64,000 nucleotides of DNA from Paractinoplanes rishiriensis (GTDB taxonomy: Bacteria > Actinomycetota > Actinomycetes > Mycobacteriales > Micromonosporaceae), in the NCBI RefSeq assembly GCF_016862375.1, contig NZ_BOMV01000059.1, positions 124,001 to 188,000 of the forward strand, in the 5' to 3' direction. A program made the translations under genes and the position numbers. Below the pieces are notes generated by a model. It saw only the letters and a list, made by a program, of their open reading frames with translations. It was not told the origin of the DNA and did not search any database. This document shows, piece by piece, positions 34,874-44,187 of the stretch; position 1 is the first letter of the stretch; each line of letters begins with the position of its first letter.

Positions 34874-37777
34874 ATGGCCGGTGTGACGGAGATCGAGGGC
34901 TTCCTGCTCGGCGTCGACCTGGGCACTTCGCACACGGTCGCGATGCTTCGTCACCCCGACGGACGCACCCGCCCGCTGCTGTTCGACGGCAAGCCGCTGC
35001 TGCCGTCCGCCGTCTTCCGCGACACCGCGGGCCGCCTGCACGTGGGCGCCGACGCGCTCCGCCTGGGCCACGCCGAACCGGCCCGCATCGAGCCGCACCC
35101 CAAACGCCGCGTCGACGACGGCGAGGTGCTGCTCGGCGACGGTCCCGCGGTGCCGGTCCCCGACCTGCTGGCGGCCCTGCTCACGGCGGTCTCGCGGGAG
35201 GCCGTCGCGATCACCGGCCACCTGCCGCCCGCCGTGCTCACCCACCCCGCCGCGTGGGGCGAGCCGCGCCGAGCCGTGCTGACCGACGCCCTCGACCGAG
35301 CCGGCTGGCCGGCCGGCACCCGCCTGCTCCCCGAGCCGGTCGCCGCCGCACGCTATTTCGCCGACGTCCTGCGCCGCCCGGTGCCCGCCGGAGCCTCGCT
35401 GGCCGTCTTCGACTTCGGTGGCGGCACGCTCGACGTGGCGGTGGTGCGCAACGAGGGTCCCAGCCGGTTCACCGTCACGGCGTCCGGCGGCGCCGACGAC
35501 CTGGGCGGCCTCGACCTCGACGCCGCCCTGGTCGATCACCTGGGCAAATCCCTCTCGGCGGCCGAGCCTGAGGCGTGGCGAGCGCTCACCGATCCGGTCA
35601 CCCTGGCGCAGTGGCGCGCACGGCGCCAATTCTGGGAGGACGTACGCGGAGCCAAGGAGATGCTGTCCCGCAGCGCCTTCGCCCCGGTCCCGGTCCCCGG
35701 CGTCGAACACGCCGTCCACCTGACCCGCGCCGAATTGGAGGCCGCCGCCGACCCGCTGGTCCGCCGCGGCGTCGCCGAGACGGCCGCGGTGCTCGCCGCC
35801 GCCGGCCTGTCCGCGTCCGATCTGGCCGGGCTGTTCCTGGTTGGCGGCTCGTCCCGGGTGCCGCTGGTGGCCCGGCTGCTGCACAGCGAGTTGGGCATCG
35901 CCCCGACGGTGCTGGAGCAGCCCGAGTTGCCGGTGGCCGAGGGCGCGATCCTGGCCTCGGTGGGCGCGCCACCGGCCCGCTTCACCCCGGACAGCACCCC
36001 GCCGATCACCGACACCAAGGCTGACGCGGCCGCGCCACCGACCCACGACACGGCACCCGCAGCCCCAGCCCCAGCCCCGGCCCCAGCCCCGACCCCAGCC
36101 GCGCCCGCGCCGAGGGAGCCTGCCGAGCAGACCGACGAGCGGCTGCGGGCCGCGCCGGTCGACCCCTGGGCCACCGGCGAGGCGGCCGCGCTCGCGGCCG
36201 GCCACCCCTCCGCGCCCCACTCGCCCCCGCCCTACTCGACGTCCCCACAGACCTCGGCCCCGCCGCACCAGGGCACCCCGCGACCAAATTCCGCGCCGCC
36301 GCACCAAACCGCCGCGCCCTACTCCGCCCTCCCGCATCAGGCCGCGCCGCACTCTGCTCCCCATGCCGCGGGCACGCCGCCCTGGCAGCCACCCACACCC
36401 CCGGCCAGCGGCGCCCAGCCAAAGCGACCGAAACGGCGACTCGTCTACGCCGTCGTGGCGGCCGCCGTCGCCGTCCTGGTCGCCGCCGGCGGCGTCCTCA
36501 CCTGGGCGTTCTGGCCGGACCACCCGGCACTGGACTACCGGCCGCTCAGCGAGCCCCAGCGCATCGCACCGACCGTCCCGGTCACCGCGGACTGGTCCGA
36601 TGCGGCGATCTATGGCAGTCGCGCCTATTTCGCCAGCTCCGACACCACCAGCGGGGCCGTCGGCGTGGTGGCGATCGACTTCGACGCCACCAAGCCCGCC
36701 TGGAGCAGCAGCGCCGAGATCGGCCGGGCCCCGCGCTGGCGGTCGATGACGGCGCTGCCCGTCGGGTTGGCCCTGTTCACCGACGTCGACTCGGCGACCA
36801 GCACCCGGCGGATGGTGGTGATCGGCGCCGAGCGCGGCACCAAGCTCTGGGAACGCACGCTCGGCAGCGACGACGTGGTGCACTTCGCCGGCGGCAACGC
36901 GGTGATCGCCGACCGCGCCGGCAAGCGGCTGCTCGGGCTGCGGCTGGCCGACGGCGTCCAGCGCTGGGCGCAACCCGACCCGGCCAGCACCCTCTCGCTC
37001 GACACCAACGTGGTCGCGGTGACCACGCCCAAGGATCTGGCCGGCCCGGCCACCGTTTTCGGGCGGCCGTACGAACCCGACCTCGCCGACGATCCGCGGG
37101 TGGTGCAGATCGCGGCCGACCGGTCGGCCCGGGTCATCCACGCCGACACCGGCAAGGTGCTGACCACCCGGCAGAACGTGGCCGGGCCGCAGGACGAGGT
37201 GGTCGCACACCACGGCCGGCTCGTCGTGCTCCAGCCCGAGGATCAGCGCGTGGTCGCGTACCAACTCGAGGGTTTTGGCGAACCGAGCGTGCTCTACACA
37301 CCGCAGGCGCAGAACAGCCGGATGAAAGACCTGGTGCCGTGCGGCGACGACCGGGTCTGCTTCGGTGAGGAGGTCGCTTTCGACGGCGACACCGCCGCGG
37401 TGGTGGCGCTCGACGTGGCGGAGCGCAAACGGGTCTGGCGACGTCCGCTGGCTGACGTCGACGCGCTGGTGCCGGTCGGCGAGGCGGTGCTGGCCAGCAG
37501 CACCTCCGGCGAGATGACGCTGATCGACGCGGCCGGCCGGAAGGTCTGGACGCACGCCGGCGAGGCGGCCCGGCTTGACGGCGGCAACGTGCTGGAGTTC
37601 TCCAAGCCGCTCAGCCGTTCGCCGAGCGACCACGCGGTGTCCGGCCGGCACCTGGGCGATCAGGCGGTGCCGCTCGGGTCGTTCCGGGACATCCGGACGG
37701 ACACCTGCGCCTGGAACACCGAGCGCCTGGCCTGCGTGGCTGAGAAGGACTTCGTTCTGCAGACCTTCGCGGGGTAG
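34874..37777 (+). CDS. transmembrane Hsp70-like protein with PQQ beta-propeller
   Basis: A 967-residue protein with three parts. Residues about 8-370 are an Hsp70 nucleotide-binding domain: phosphate 1 GVDLGTSHT, phosphate 2 VFDFGGGTLDVAVV and adenosine motif LVGGSSRVPLV. Then comes a Pro/Ala-rich linker (about 385-520) containing an Ala-Pro ladder, a transmembrane helix (about 522-548), and an extracytoplasmic PQQ-like propeller to the end. The Hsp70 substrate-binding domain is missing, so it is not a DnaK chaperone. The build suggests a signalling or sensing receptor with the ATPase inside and the propeller outside. ATG at 34874. A bidirectional terminator follows. Confidence 0.88.
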   Translation: MAGVTEIEGFLLGVDLGTSHTVAMLRHPDGRTRPLLFDGKPLLPSAVFRDTAGRLHVGADALRLGHAEPARIEPHPKRRVDDGEVLLGDGPAVPVPDLLAALLTAVSREAVAITGHLPPAVLTHPAAWGEPRRAVLTDALDRAGWPAGTRLLPEPVAAARYFADVLRRPVPAGASLAVFDFGGGTLDVAVVRNEGPSRFTVTASGGADDLGGLDLDAALVDHLGKSLSAAEPEAWRALTDPVTLAQWRARRQFWEDVRGAKEMLSRSAFAPVPVPGVEHAVHLTRAELEAAADPLVRRGVAETAAVLAAAGLSASDLAGLFLVGGSSRVPLVARLLHSELGIAPTVLEQPELPVAEGAILASVGAPPARFTPDSTPPITDTKADAAAPPTHDTAPAAPAPAPAPAPTPAAPAPREPAEQTDERLRAAPVDPWATGEAAALAAGHPSAPHSPPPYSTSPQTSAPPHQGTPRPNSAPPHQTAAPYSALPHQAAPHSAPHAAGTPPWQPPTPPASGAQPKRPKRRLVYAVVAAAVAVLVAAGGVLTWAFWPDHPALDYRPLSEPQRIAPTVPVTADWSDAAIYGSRAYFASSDTTSGAVGVVAIDFDATKPAWSSSAEIGRAPRWRSMTALPVGLALFTDVDSATSTRRMVVIGAERGTKLWERTLGSDDVVHFAGGNAVIADRAGKRLLGLRLADGVQRWAQPDPASTLSLDTNVVAVTTPKDLAGPATVFGRPYEPDLADDPRVVQIAADRSARVIHADTGKVLTTRQNVAGPQDEVVAHHGRLVVLQPEDQRVVAYQLEGFGEPSVLYTPQAQNSRMKDLVPCGDDRVCFGEEVAFDGDTAAVVALDVAERKRVWRRPLADVDALVPVGEAVLASSTSGEMTLIDAAGRKVWTHAGEAARLDGGNVLEFSKPLSRSPSDHAVSGRHLGDQAVPLGSFRDIRTDTCAWNTERLACVAEKDFVLQTFAG

Positions 37778-37785
37778 GAAAAGCA

Positions 37786-37813
37786 GAACGGGCGGCCCGA
37801 AGGCCGCCCGTTC
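37786..37813. terminator. bidirectional terminator hairpin
   Basis: Arms gaacgggcggcc (37786-37797) and ggccgcccgttc (37802-37813) are a perfect 12-base stem with a cgaa loop. It lies between the stops of two convergent genes. Confidence 0.87.
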
Positions 37814-37826
37814 CGGAAGAGCTGCG

Positions 37827-38912
<1,086 letters not shown>

Positions 38913-38979
38913 GGTGAACCGACTTCCTTTCCACCGGCAGGAACGTGCCGGACGATCCGAGTGGAGGAACAGCGCTGTA

Positions 38980-39008
38980 AACGTAAAGGTTTTTACGTGA
39001 CATGCCAA
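38980..39008 (-). promoter_or_regulatory. promoter of MsiK-like gene with overlapping operator dyad
   Basis: On the minus strand TTGGCA (39008-39003), a 17-base spacer and TACGTT (38985-38980) make a good -35/-10 pair. The spacer and -10 contain a perfect 7-base inverted repeat, ACGTAAA-GGTT-TTTACGT (38981-38998), that would let a repressor block RNA polymerase. The start codon is 68 bases downstream. Confidence 0.6.
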
Positions 39009-39032
39009 GGCGGTCACTAAGTAATGGGACGT

Positions 39033-39038
39033 TATGCT
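39033..39038 (+). promoter_or_regulatory. possible -10 box of tRNA-Thr
   Basis: TATGCT lies about 10 bases before the 5' end of the tRNA. No clear -35 hexamer is visible 17 bases upstream, so support is moderate. Confidence 0.4.
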
Positions 39039-39047
39039 GAGGCCCGC

Positions 39048-39124
39048 GCCCCTGTAGCTCAGCTGGCCAGAGCACCCGTCTTGTAAACGGGAGGTCGTCG
39101 GTTCGACCCCGACCGGGGGCTCCA
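39048..39124 (+). tRNA. tRNA-Thr (anticodon UGU)
   Basis: A full cloverleaf can be folded. Acceptor arms are GCCCCTG (39048-39054) and CGGGGGC (39114-39120). The anticodon arm CCCGT-CTTGTAA-ACGGG has anticodon TGT, and the T arm is GTCGG-TTCGACC-CCGAC. The genome-encoded CCA ends at 39124 after the discriminator T. It decodes ACA and, by wobble, other ACN codons, which are rare in this GC-rich genome. It is a single tRNA between divergent protein genes. Confidence 0.95.
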
Positions 39125-39193
39125 TCAAACTTCTACGTATCCATCCGCGCTCTCGCGGGTCCTGCTGGGAAATCACTTCCCGCGGGAGGAACC

Positions 39194-40474
39194 ATGCATC
39201 GCAGCGCCACCACCACCGCCCTTCTGGCAATGATTCTGGCCGGGATCGGGTCAGCCGTGCCCGCGTCCGCCGCCGAGCCCGACCGGGTCGCCCCGGCCTC
39301 GTCCGGGGCCCCGGTCGCGACGCCGCAGGGCGGGACCCCATCCCAGCCCGGTGGCCGGCCGGCCGATCCGGCCGGCAACGCCACCGCGCTCGCCGCCCTC
39401 CAGCGTGACCTGGGCCTGAACGCCGAGCAGTTCAAGCAGGCACGCACCGCCGCGGCGGTTTCCGCCACCACCGACACTCAGCTGCGCGGCCGGCTCGGCG
39501 CGGCGTTCGGCGGGTCGTGGCTGGAGACGCGCACCGGCAAGCTCAGCGTCGCGGTGACCACGGCCGCCGACGCGCAGGTGGTGACCGGCGCCGGGGCGAC
39601 CGCGGTTCTGGTCGCCCGCACCGAGCGGCAGCTGGACGCCGTGAAGACCGATCTGGACAAGTTGTCCCGGACCAGCCCAGCGGCACTCGCCGACGCGCAC
39701 TCGTGGGGCGTCGACGTGCAGCGCAACCAGGTCGTGCTGACCGTGTCCACCGGCCGCACCGAGGCCATCCGGCCGCTGGTGCAGAAGTACGGCCAGGCCG
39801 TCGCCATCGAGGAGTCGGCGCACCGGCCGCAGCCCACCAATTTCCCGTGGCTGGACGGCGGGCTGCCGTACGACAACACCTCGGCGGGCACCGGCTGTTC
39901 GACCGGCTTCAACGTGCGCAACATCGCGGCCGGCACCGAGTATGTGCTGACCGCGGGGCACTGCGGCGACCCCGGCGACAACGTCAACGGCACCGCGGCC
40001 GTGGGCGCCGGCGGGGTGAACATCGGATCGTTCACCTCGTCCTGGTTCCCGACCTGGGACGACGCGCTGATCCAGGTCACCAACGGGGCCTGGGCGCAGG
40101 GTGCGTATATCTGGCTCTACCCCGGTTACCTGACCATCAACTCCGGCTACACCGACGGCCCGATCGGCACCCTGATCTGCAAGTCCGGCCGGACCACGCT
40201 GCTGACCTGCGGCGGCATCACCGGCAAGAACTGGACCGTCAACTACGCGGCCGGCGCGGTCTACGGCCTGACCCGTAACAACGCCTGCTACGAGCCCGGC
40301 GACTCCGGCGGCTCGAACATCAACATGTTCATCGTCACGCCGGCCCCGGAGGGTGTCAGCAGCGGCGCCTCGCTGGTCGGGGGCAACTGCCTGGCGGTGC
40401 CGGTCTCGTACTACTTCCCGGTCGCCGACTCCCTGCCGTTCTACAGCGCGGCCTATGGCGTCTCCCTGTGGTGA
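39194..40474 (+). CDS. streptogrisin/alpha-lytic-type secreted serine protease
   Basis: A 426-residue secreted S1 peptidase. The signal peptide ends near residue 27 (ASA). A pro-domain (about 62-210) contains two alpha-lytic-type pro repeats; the mature enzyme begins around 217. The triad is H256 (LTAGHC), D289 (TWDDAL) and S371 (YEPGDSGGS), and cysteines pair in the streptogrisin pattern. The pro-domain would act as a folding catalyst, and the protease is probably an extracellular digestive enzyme. A GGAGG site precedes the ATG. It is the first of two plus-strand genes, with a 19-base gap to the next. Confidence 0.92.
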   Translation: MHRSATTTALLAMILAGIGSAVPASAAEPDRVAPASSGAPVATPQGGTPSQPGGRPADPAGNATALAALQRDLGLNAEQFKQARTAAAVSATTDTQLRGRLGAAFGGSWLETRTGKLSVAVTTAADAQVVTGAGATAVLVARTERQLDAVKTDLDKLSRTSPAALADAHSWGVDVQRNQVVLTVSTGRTEAIRPLVQKYGQAVAIEESAHRPQPTNFPWLDGGLPYDNTSAGTGCSTGFNVRNIAAGTEYVLTAGHCGDPGDNVNGTAAVGAGGVNIGSFTSSWFPTWDDALIQVTNGAWAQGAYIWLYPGYLTINSGYTDGPIGTLICKSGRTTLLTCGGITGKNWTVNYAAGAVYGLTRNNACYEPGDSGGSNINMFIVTPAPEGVSSGASLVGGNCLAVPVSYYFPVADSLPFYSAAYGVSLW

Positions 40475-40492
40475 TCCGTCGTTGATCAAACC

Positions 40493-41617
40493 ATGAAGAT
40501 CAAGTTGTACGCCGCGGTCGCCGCGCTCGTTCTGATGCCGGCGACCGCGGCGGCGGCAGCACCGCCGTCGGAGTGGTCACAGACCGGCTACGGGCCGGGC
40601 AACACCTACTACAACCCGGACGAGTCCCGGCTGAACGCCCAGACCGTGGGCGGTGTCCGGCAGCGCTGGACCCTGGCCACCCACTCGACGTCGCTGTGCG
40701 AGGTCGGCGTCGCGCCGGTGGTGTCCGGCGGCCGGCTGTTCACCAGCGATCCGGGCGGCATCGGCGGCTACGACCCGGCCACCGGCGCCCGGAAATGGCA
40801 CGTCGACCTGCCCCGCACCAGCGTCCGACGGCTCGCGGTCGCGGACGGCAAACTGCTGATGCTGTCCTCGACGTGCAACGTGGGGAGCATGTTCGAGAGC
40901 TTCCTGACCGCGTACGATCCCGGCGACGGCGCGCGGCTCTGGAGCCGAGGGCTGGCCAAGTTCAGCTACGACATGCGCGTCGACCGTGGTGTGGTGGCGC
41001 TGGACAGCAACCAGGACGGGCTCGCCTCGACCATCGCCTACCGGGTCACCGACGGCCTGCGTCTGTGGTTGCGGAAGGGCGACCGCGGCGACGGCCTGGT
41101 CTCGGCCGGCGGGCGGCTGCTGCTGCGCCGCGCCAACGGCGGCGCCGTCGCGGTGTCCATCGCCGACGGCCGGGTGCTCTGGCAGACGAAACGCAACTGG
41201 TACGCGGCCGGCAGCAGCCCGGACGGCAGCCGCTTCTATCTCGCCGGAAACGGCCTGAGCGCGGTCGACGCCGCCACCGGCCGGGTGTTCTGGACCGCGA
41301 ACTGGACCACCGGCGACGTCACCGCCGACCGCCGGCACCTGTATTTCATCCGGGAGCGCAGCGTCGAGTGCCTGGACGCGGCCACCGGACGCAAGCTCTG
41401 GTCGATCCACCTGCCCCGGGCCGGCGGCCGGCCGGTACGCGCGGGCGGCCTGCTCTACACCCCCAACGGCACCGGCTCACCGCTGTCGATCGCCGACGCG
41501 GCCACCGGCAAGCCCCGACCGGCGACCGCGATCCGCAGTTACCAGGACCACCCGCCGGTGGTGGCGGGTGGCCGGTTGTTCGTCACCGACGGCAGCGAAC
41601 TGCGCGCGTACTACTGA
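40493..41617 (+). CDS. secreted PQQ-like beta-propeller protein
   Basis: A 374-residue protein with a signal peptide (cut near 22-24, AAA-APP) and seven or so PQQ-type repeats, seen as recurring Ala-Thr-Gly-Arg/Lys-x-x-Trp turns (DPATGARKWHVDL, DAATGRVFWTANW, DAATGRKLWSIHL). Such propellers are found in quinoprotein dehydrogenases, but here no catalytic or cofactor domain is attached, so it is probably a binding scaffold. It may be cotranscribed with the preceding protease. A 17-base gap separates its stop from the convergent rlmB gene. Confidence 0.85.
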   Translation: MKIKLYAAVAALVLMPATAAAAAPPSEWSQTGYGPGNTYYNPDESRLNAQTVGGVRQRWTLATHSTSLCEVGVAPVVSGGRLFTSDPGGIGGYDPATGARKWHVDLPRTSVRRLAVADGKLLMLSSTCNVGSMFESFLTAYDPGDGARLWSRGLAKFSYDMRVDRGVVALDSNQDGLASTIAYRVTDGLRLWLRKGDRGDGLVSAGGRLLLRRANGGAVAVSIADGRVLWQTKRNWYAAGSSPDGSRFYLAGNGLSAVDAATGRVFWTANWTTGDVTADRRHLYFIRERSVECLDAATGRKLWSIHLPRAGGRPVRAGGLLYTPNGTGSPLSIADAATGKPRPATAIRSYQDHPPVVAGGRLFVTDGSELRAYY

Positions 41618-41634
41618 GTCCTGCTACTGAGTCG

Positions 41635-42750
41635 TCAGCCGTGGACCCGGCGGCGGGCCACCTCGGCCAGCGTCACGGCGGCCGCCACGCTCGCGTTCAG
41701 CGACTCCACCTCGGACGCCATCGGGATGCTGACCCGCAGGTCACAGGTCTCACCGACCAGGCGGGACAGGCCCCGGCCCTCGGAGCCGACCACCACGAGC
41801 AGCGGCCCGACCGCGGCCTCCAGCTGGTAGAGGCCGGTTTCGCCGTCGGCGTCCAGGCCGATCGCGGTGAAGCCGGCCTTCTGCGCCGCCTTGACCGCGC
41901 GGGTCAGGTTGACCACCTGGGAGACCGGGACCCGGGCGGCCGCGCCGGCACTGGTGCGCCAGGCGGTCGCCGTGATGCCGGCCGCTCGCCGCTCGGTCAT
42001 GAACACGCCGTGCCCGCCGAACGCGGCCACCGACCGGATCACCGCACCCACGTTGCGCGGGTCGGTCACTCCGTCCAGGGCCACCAGCAGCGGCGCGGTC
42101 TGCTCAAGCGCCGCGGCCAGCAGGTCGTCGTAGTTCTCGTACGCGAACGGCGGCACCTGCAGGCCGATGCCCTGGTGCAGCACGCCGCCGGTCATCCGGT
42201 CGAGCTCGTTGCGGCTGATCTCCAGGATCGGGATGCCGCGGTCGCCGGCGGTCCGGGCGGCCTCGGCCACCCGGTCGTCGATGTCGATGCCCAGGGCCAC
42301 GTACAGTGCGGTGGCCGGCACCGCGGCGCGCAGCGCCTCGACCACCGGGTTGCGGCCGAGCAGCAGCTCGGGGCCCTCCTTGGTGGGGTTGGACCGGCGG
42401 CCCGGCGCGACCCGTGGGCCGCTGCGCACACCGGCGCGCGGATTGCGCTGCGGCATCGGCCGGCCGGTGTCTCGGCCGCCCCGGCCCCAGGTGGTGTCCT
42501 TGGTGCCCGGGAGGCCGACCTTGGGCGCGCGGCCCTCGGCGGCCGCCGCGCGGCGCTCCTTGTCCTGCTTACGGGCGGTTTTCTCGGGCAGTTTCTCGGT
42601 GCCCGAGTAACCCTTGTGCCACGGTCGCTCGTCGGCCGGCAGGGTCTTGCCCCGGCCCTTGAGACCGCTCCGGTTCTTGCCTCCGGAGCCCGCGACCGCG
42701 CCCTTCTTGGACACGACCCGCTTGCTCGCGTTGCGGGAATTACCCGGCAT
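41635..42750 (-). CDS. rlmB: 23S rRNA (guanosine-2'-O)-methyltransferase RlmB family
   Basis: SPOUT (SpoU) methyltransferase, 371 residues. It has a very basic, disordered N-terminal extension of about 120 residues, then a small RNA-binding domain (LLGRNPVVEALRA) and the SpoU catalytic motifs NVGAVIRSVAAFGG, GSEGRGLSRLV and IPMASEVESLNASVAAAV that form the knot. It methylates G2251-type sites in 23S rRNA, by homology. The start overlaps the stop of cysS at base 42750. The cysS-rlmB pair is a common actinobacterial arrangement. Confidence 0.93.
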   Translation of the reverse strand: MPGNSRNASKRVVSKKGAVAGSGGKNRSGLKGRGKTLPADERPWHKGYSGTEKLPEKTARKQDKERRAAAAEGRAPKVGLPGTKDTTWGRGGRDTGRPMPQRNPRAGVRSGPRVAPGRRSNPTKEGPELLLGRNPVVEALRAAVPATALYVALGIDIDDRVAEAARTAGDRGIPILEISRNELDRMTGGVLHQGIGLQVPPFAYENYDDLLAAALEQTAPLLVALDGVTDPRNVGAVIRSVAAFGGHGVFMTERRAAGITATAWRTSAGAAARVPVSQVVNLTRAVKAAQKAGFTAIGLDADGETGLYQLEAAVGPLLVVVGSEGRGLSRLVGETCDLRVSIPMASEVESLNASVAAAVTLAEVARRRVHG

Positions 42751-44165
42751 CAGTGCTCTCCTACGGTCCAGCGCGGCCCGGCCGGAGTGTCCTCCACCTG
42801 AATTCCCGCGTTCTTGAGCTGGTCGCGCACCGAGTCGGCGGCGGACCAGTCCTTACGTGCCCGGGCCTGCGCGCGCTGCTCCAGCGCGAGCTTGACCAGG
42901 GCGTCAACCACCGGCTTGAGGTCGCTCCCGACGGTGGCGCCGCCGGTCCACGCCTCGTCGAGCGGGTCGAGGCCGAGCACGCCGAGCATTGCGCGGACCG
43001 CGGTGAGCGCGCCGCGGATGCCCGCCTCGTCGCCGTTCGCGAGAGCGGTGTTGCCCTCGCGGATGGTGTCGTGCACGACCGCGAGCGCGGCCGAGGTGTT
43101 GAGGTCGTCGTTCATCGCGGCGGCGAACGCCGGCGGCACGTCCTTGGGCCGGCCCGGACCGACCACCTCGGCGGCCCGGTGCACGAAGCCCTCGATCCGC
43201 CGGTAGGCCACCGCGGCCTCGCGCAGCGCATCGTCGGAGTAGTCGATCCGGGAGCGGTAGTGCGGGGTGCCGAAGTAGTACCGCAGCTCGACCAGGCGGA
43301 TGCCCATGGCCTGCACCGCGGCGATGTCGATCACGTTGCCCAGCGACTTGCTCATCTTGGCCTCGCCGAGGTTGAGCAGCGCGTTGTGCACCCAGTAGCG
43401 GGCGAACGGCAGCCCGGCCGAGCGGGACTGGGCGATCTCGTTCTCGTGGTGCGGGAAGGTCAGGTCGAGACCGCCGCCGTGGATGTCGAACTCGTCGCCG
43501 AGGTAGCGCCGGGCCATCGCCGAGCACTCGATGTGCCAGCCGGGCCGGCCGCGGCCCCACGGCGACGGCCAGGAGGCGTCGGCCGGCTCGTCGGCCTTGA
43601 CACCCTTCCACAGCGCGAAGTCGCGGTAGTCGTGCTTGTCGGGCTCACCGCCGTCGGTGGGCGGGCGCATGTCGTCGGGGTTCTGCCCGGACAGCGCGCC
43701 GTACTCGGAATAGGACGGAACGGCGAAGTAGACGTCGCCGTTGCCGCCGGCCGCCGGGTAGGCGTGCCCGCGCTCGATCAGCTCGCCGATCAGCTCGTGC
43801 ATCTCGAGCATGTGCCCGGTGGCCAGCGGCTCGTAGGTCGGCGGCAACACGTTGAGGCCGCGGTAGTCGGCGTCCAGGACGAGCTTGTTCGCGTACGCGA
43901 TCGCCCAGAACGGCCGGCCCTGCACGCACGCCTTGTCGAGGATCTTGTCGTCGACGTCGGTGACGTTACGGACGAAGGTGACCTCGTGGTTGGTGTGCAG
44001 CAGCCAGCGGCGCAGCACGTCGTAGTTGACCCCGGAGCGCAGGTGCCCGATGTGCGGCACGGACTGCACGGTGAGACCACACAGGTAGATCCCGACCTGA
44101 CCGGGCGTCTTCGGGACGAAGTCCCGGACGGATCGGGTCGCGGTGTCGTACAAGCGCAGCGTCAC
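42750..44165 (-). CDS. cysS: cysteinyl-tRNA synthetase
   Basis: Class Ia aminoacyl-tRNA synthetase, 471 residues. The HIGH signature appears as VPHIGHLRSG (near 35-44), the zinc-binding cysteine is in YLCGLTVQ, and the KMSKS loop as EAKMSKSLGN. The full C-terminal anticodon-binding helical region is present. The length and complete tRNA-binding domain show cysS rather than the shorter mycothiol ligase MshC. It is followed by rlmB with a one-base overlap and is preceded by fumC with a 22-base gap. Confidence 0.96.
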   Translation of the reverse strand: MTLRLYDTATRSVRDFVPKTPGQVGIYLCGLTVQSVPHIGHLRSGVNYDVLRRWLLHTNHEVTFVRNVTDVDDKILDKACVQGRPFWAIAYANKLVLDADYRGLNVLPPTYEPLATGHMLEMHELIGELIERGHAYPAAGGNGDVYFAVPSYSEYGALSGQNPDDMRPPTDGGEPDKHDYRDFALWKGVKADEPADASWPSPWGRGRPGWHIECSAMARRYLGDEFDIHGGGLDLTFPHHENEIAQSRSAGLPFARYWVHNALLNLGEAKMSKSLGNVIDIAAVQAMGIRLVELRYYFGTPHYRSRIDYSDDALREAAVAYRRIEGFVHRAAEVVGPGRPKDVPPAFAAAMNDDLNTSAALAVVHDTIREGNTALANGDEAGIRGALTAVRAMLGVLGLDPLDEAWTGGATVGSDLKPVVDALVKLALEQRAQARARKDWSAADSVRDQLKNAGIQVEDTPAGPRWTVGEH

Positions 44166-44187
44166 CGCACAAGGGTACCGACTGGGG

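Noticed and set aside
34838..37651. N-terminal extension of the GNAT gene at 34418
   Set aside because: The frame remains open because it is opposite the Hsp70-like gene; the GNAT fold begins at ATG 34837 and needs no extension.
42750..44165. mycothiol ligase MshC instead of cysS
   Set aside because: The gene has the full C-terminal tRNA-binding region and 471 residues, which suits CysRS; MshC is shorter.
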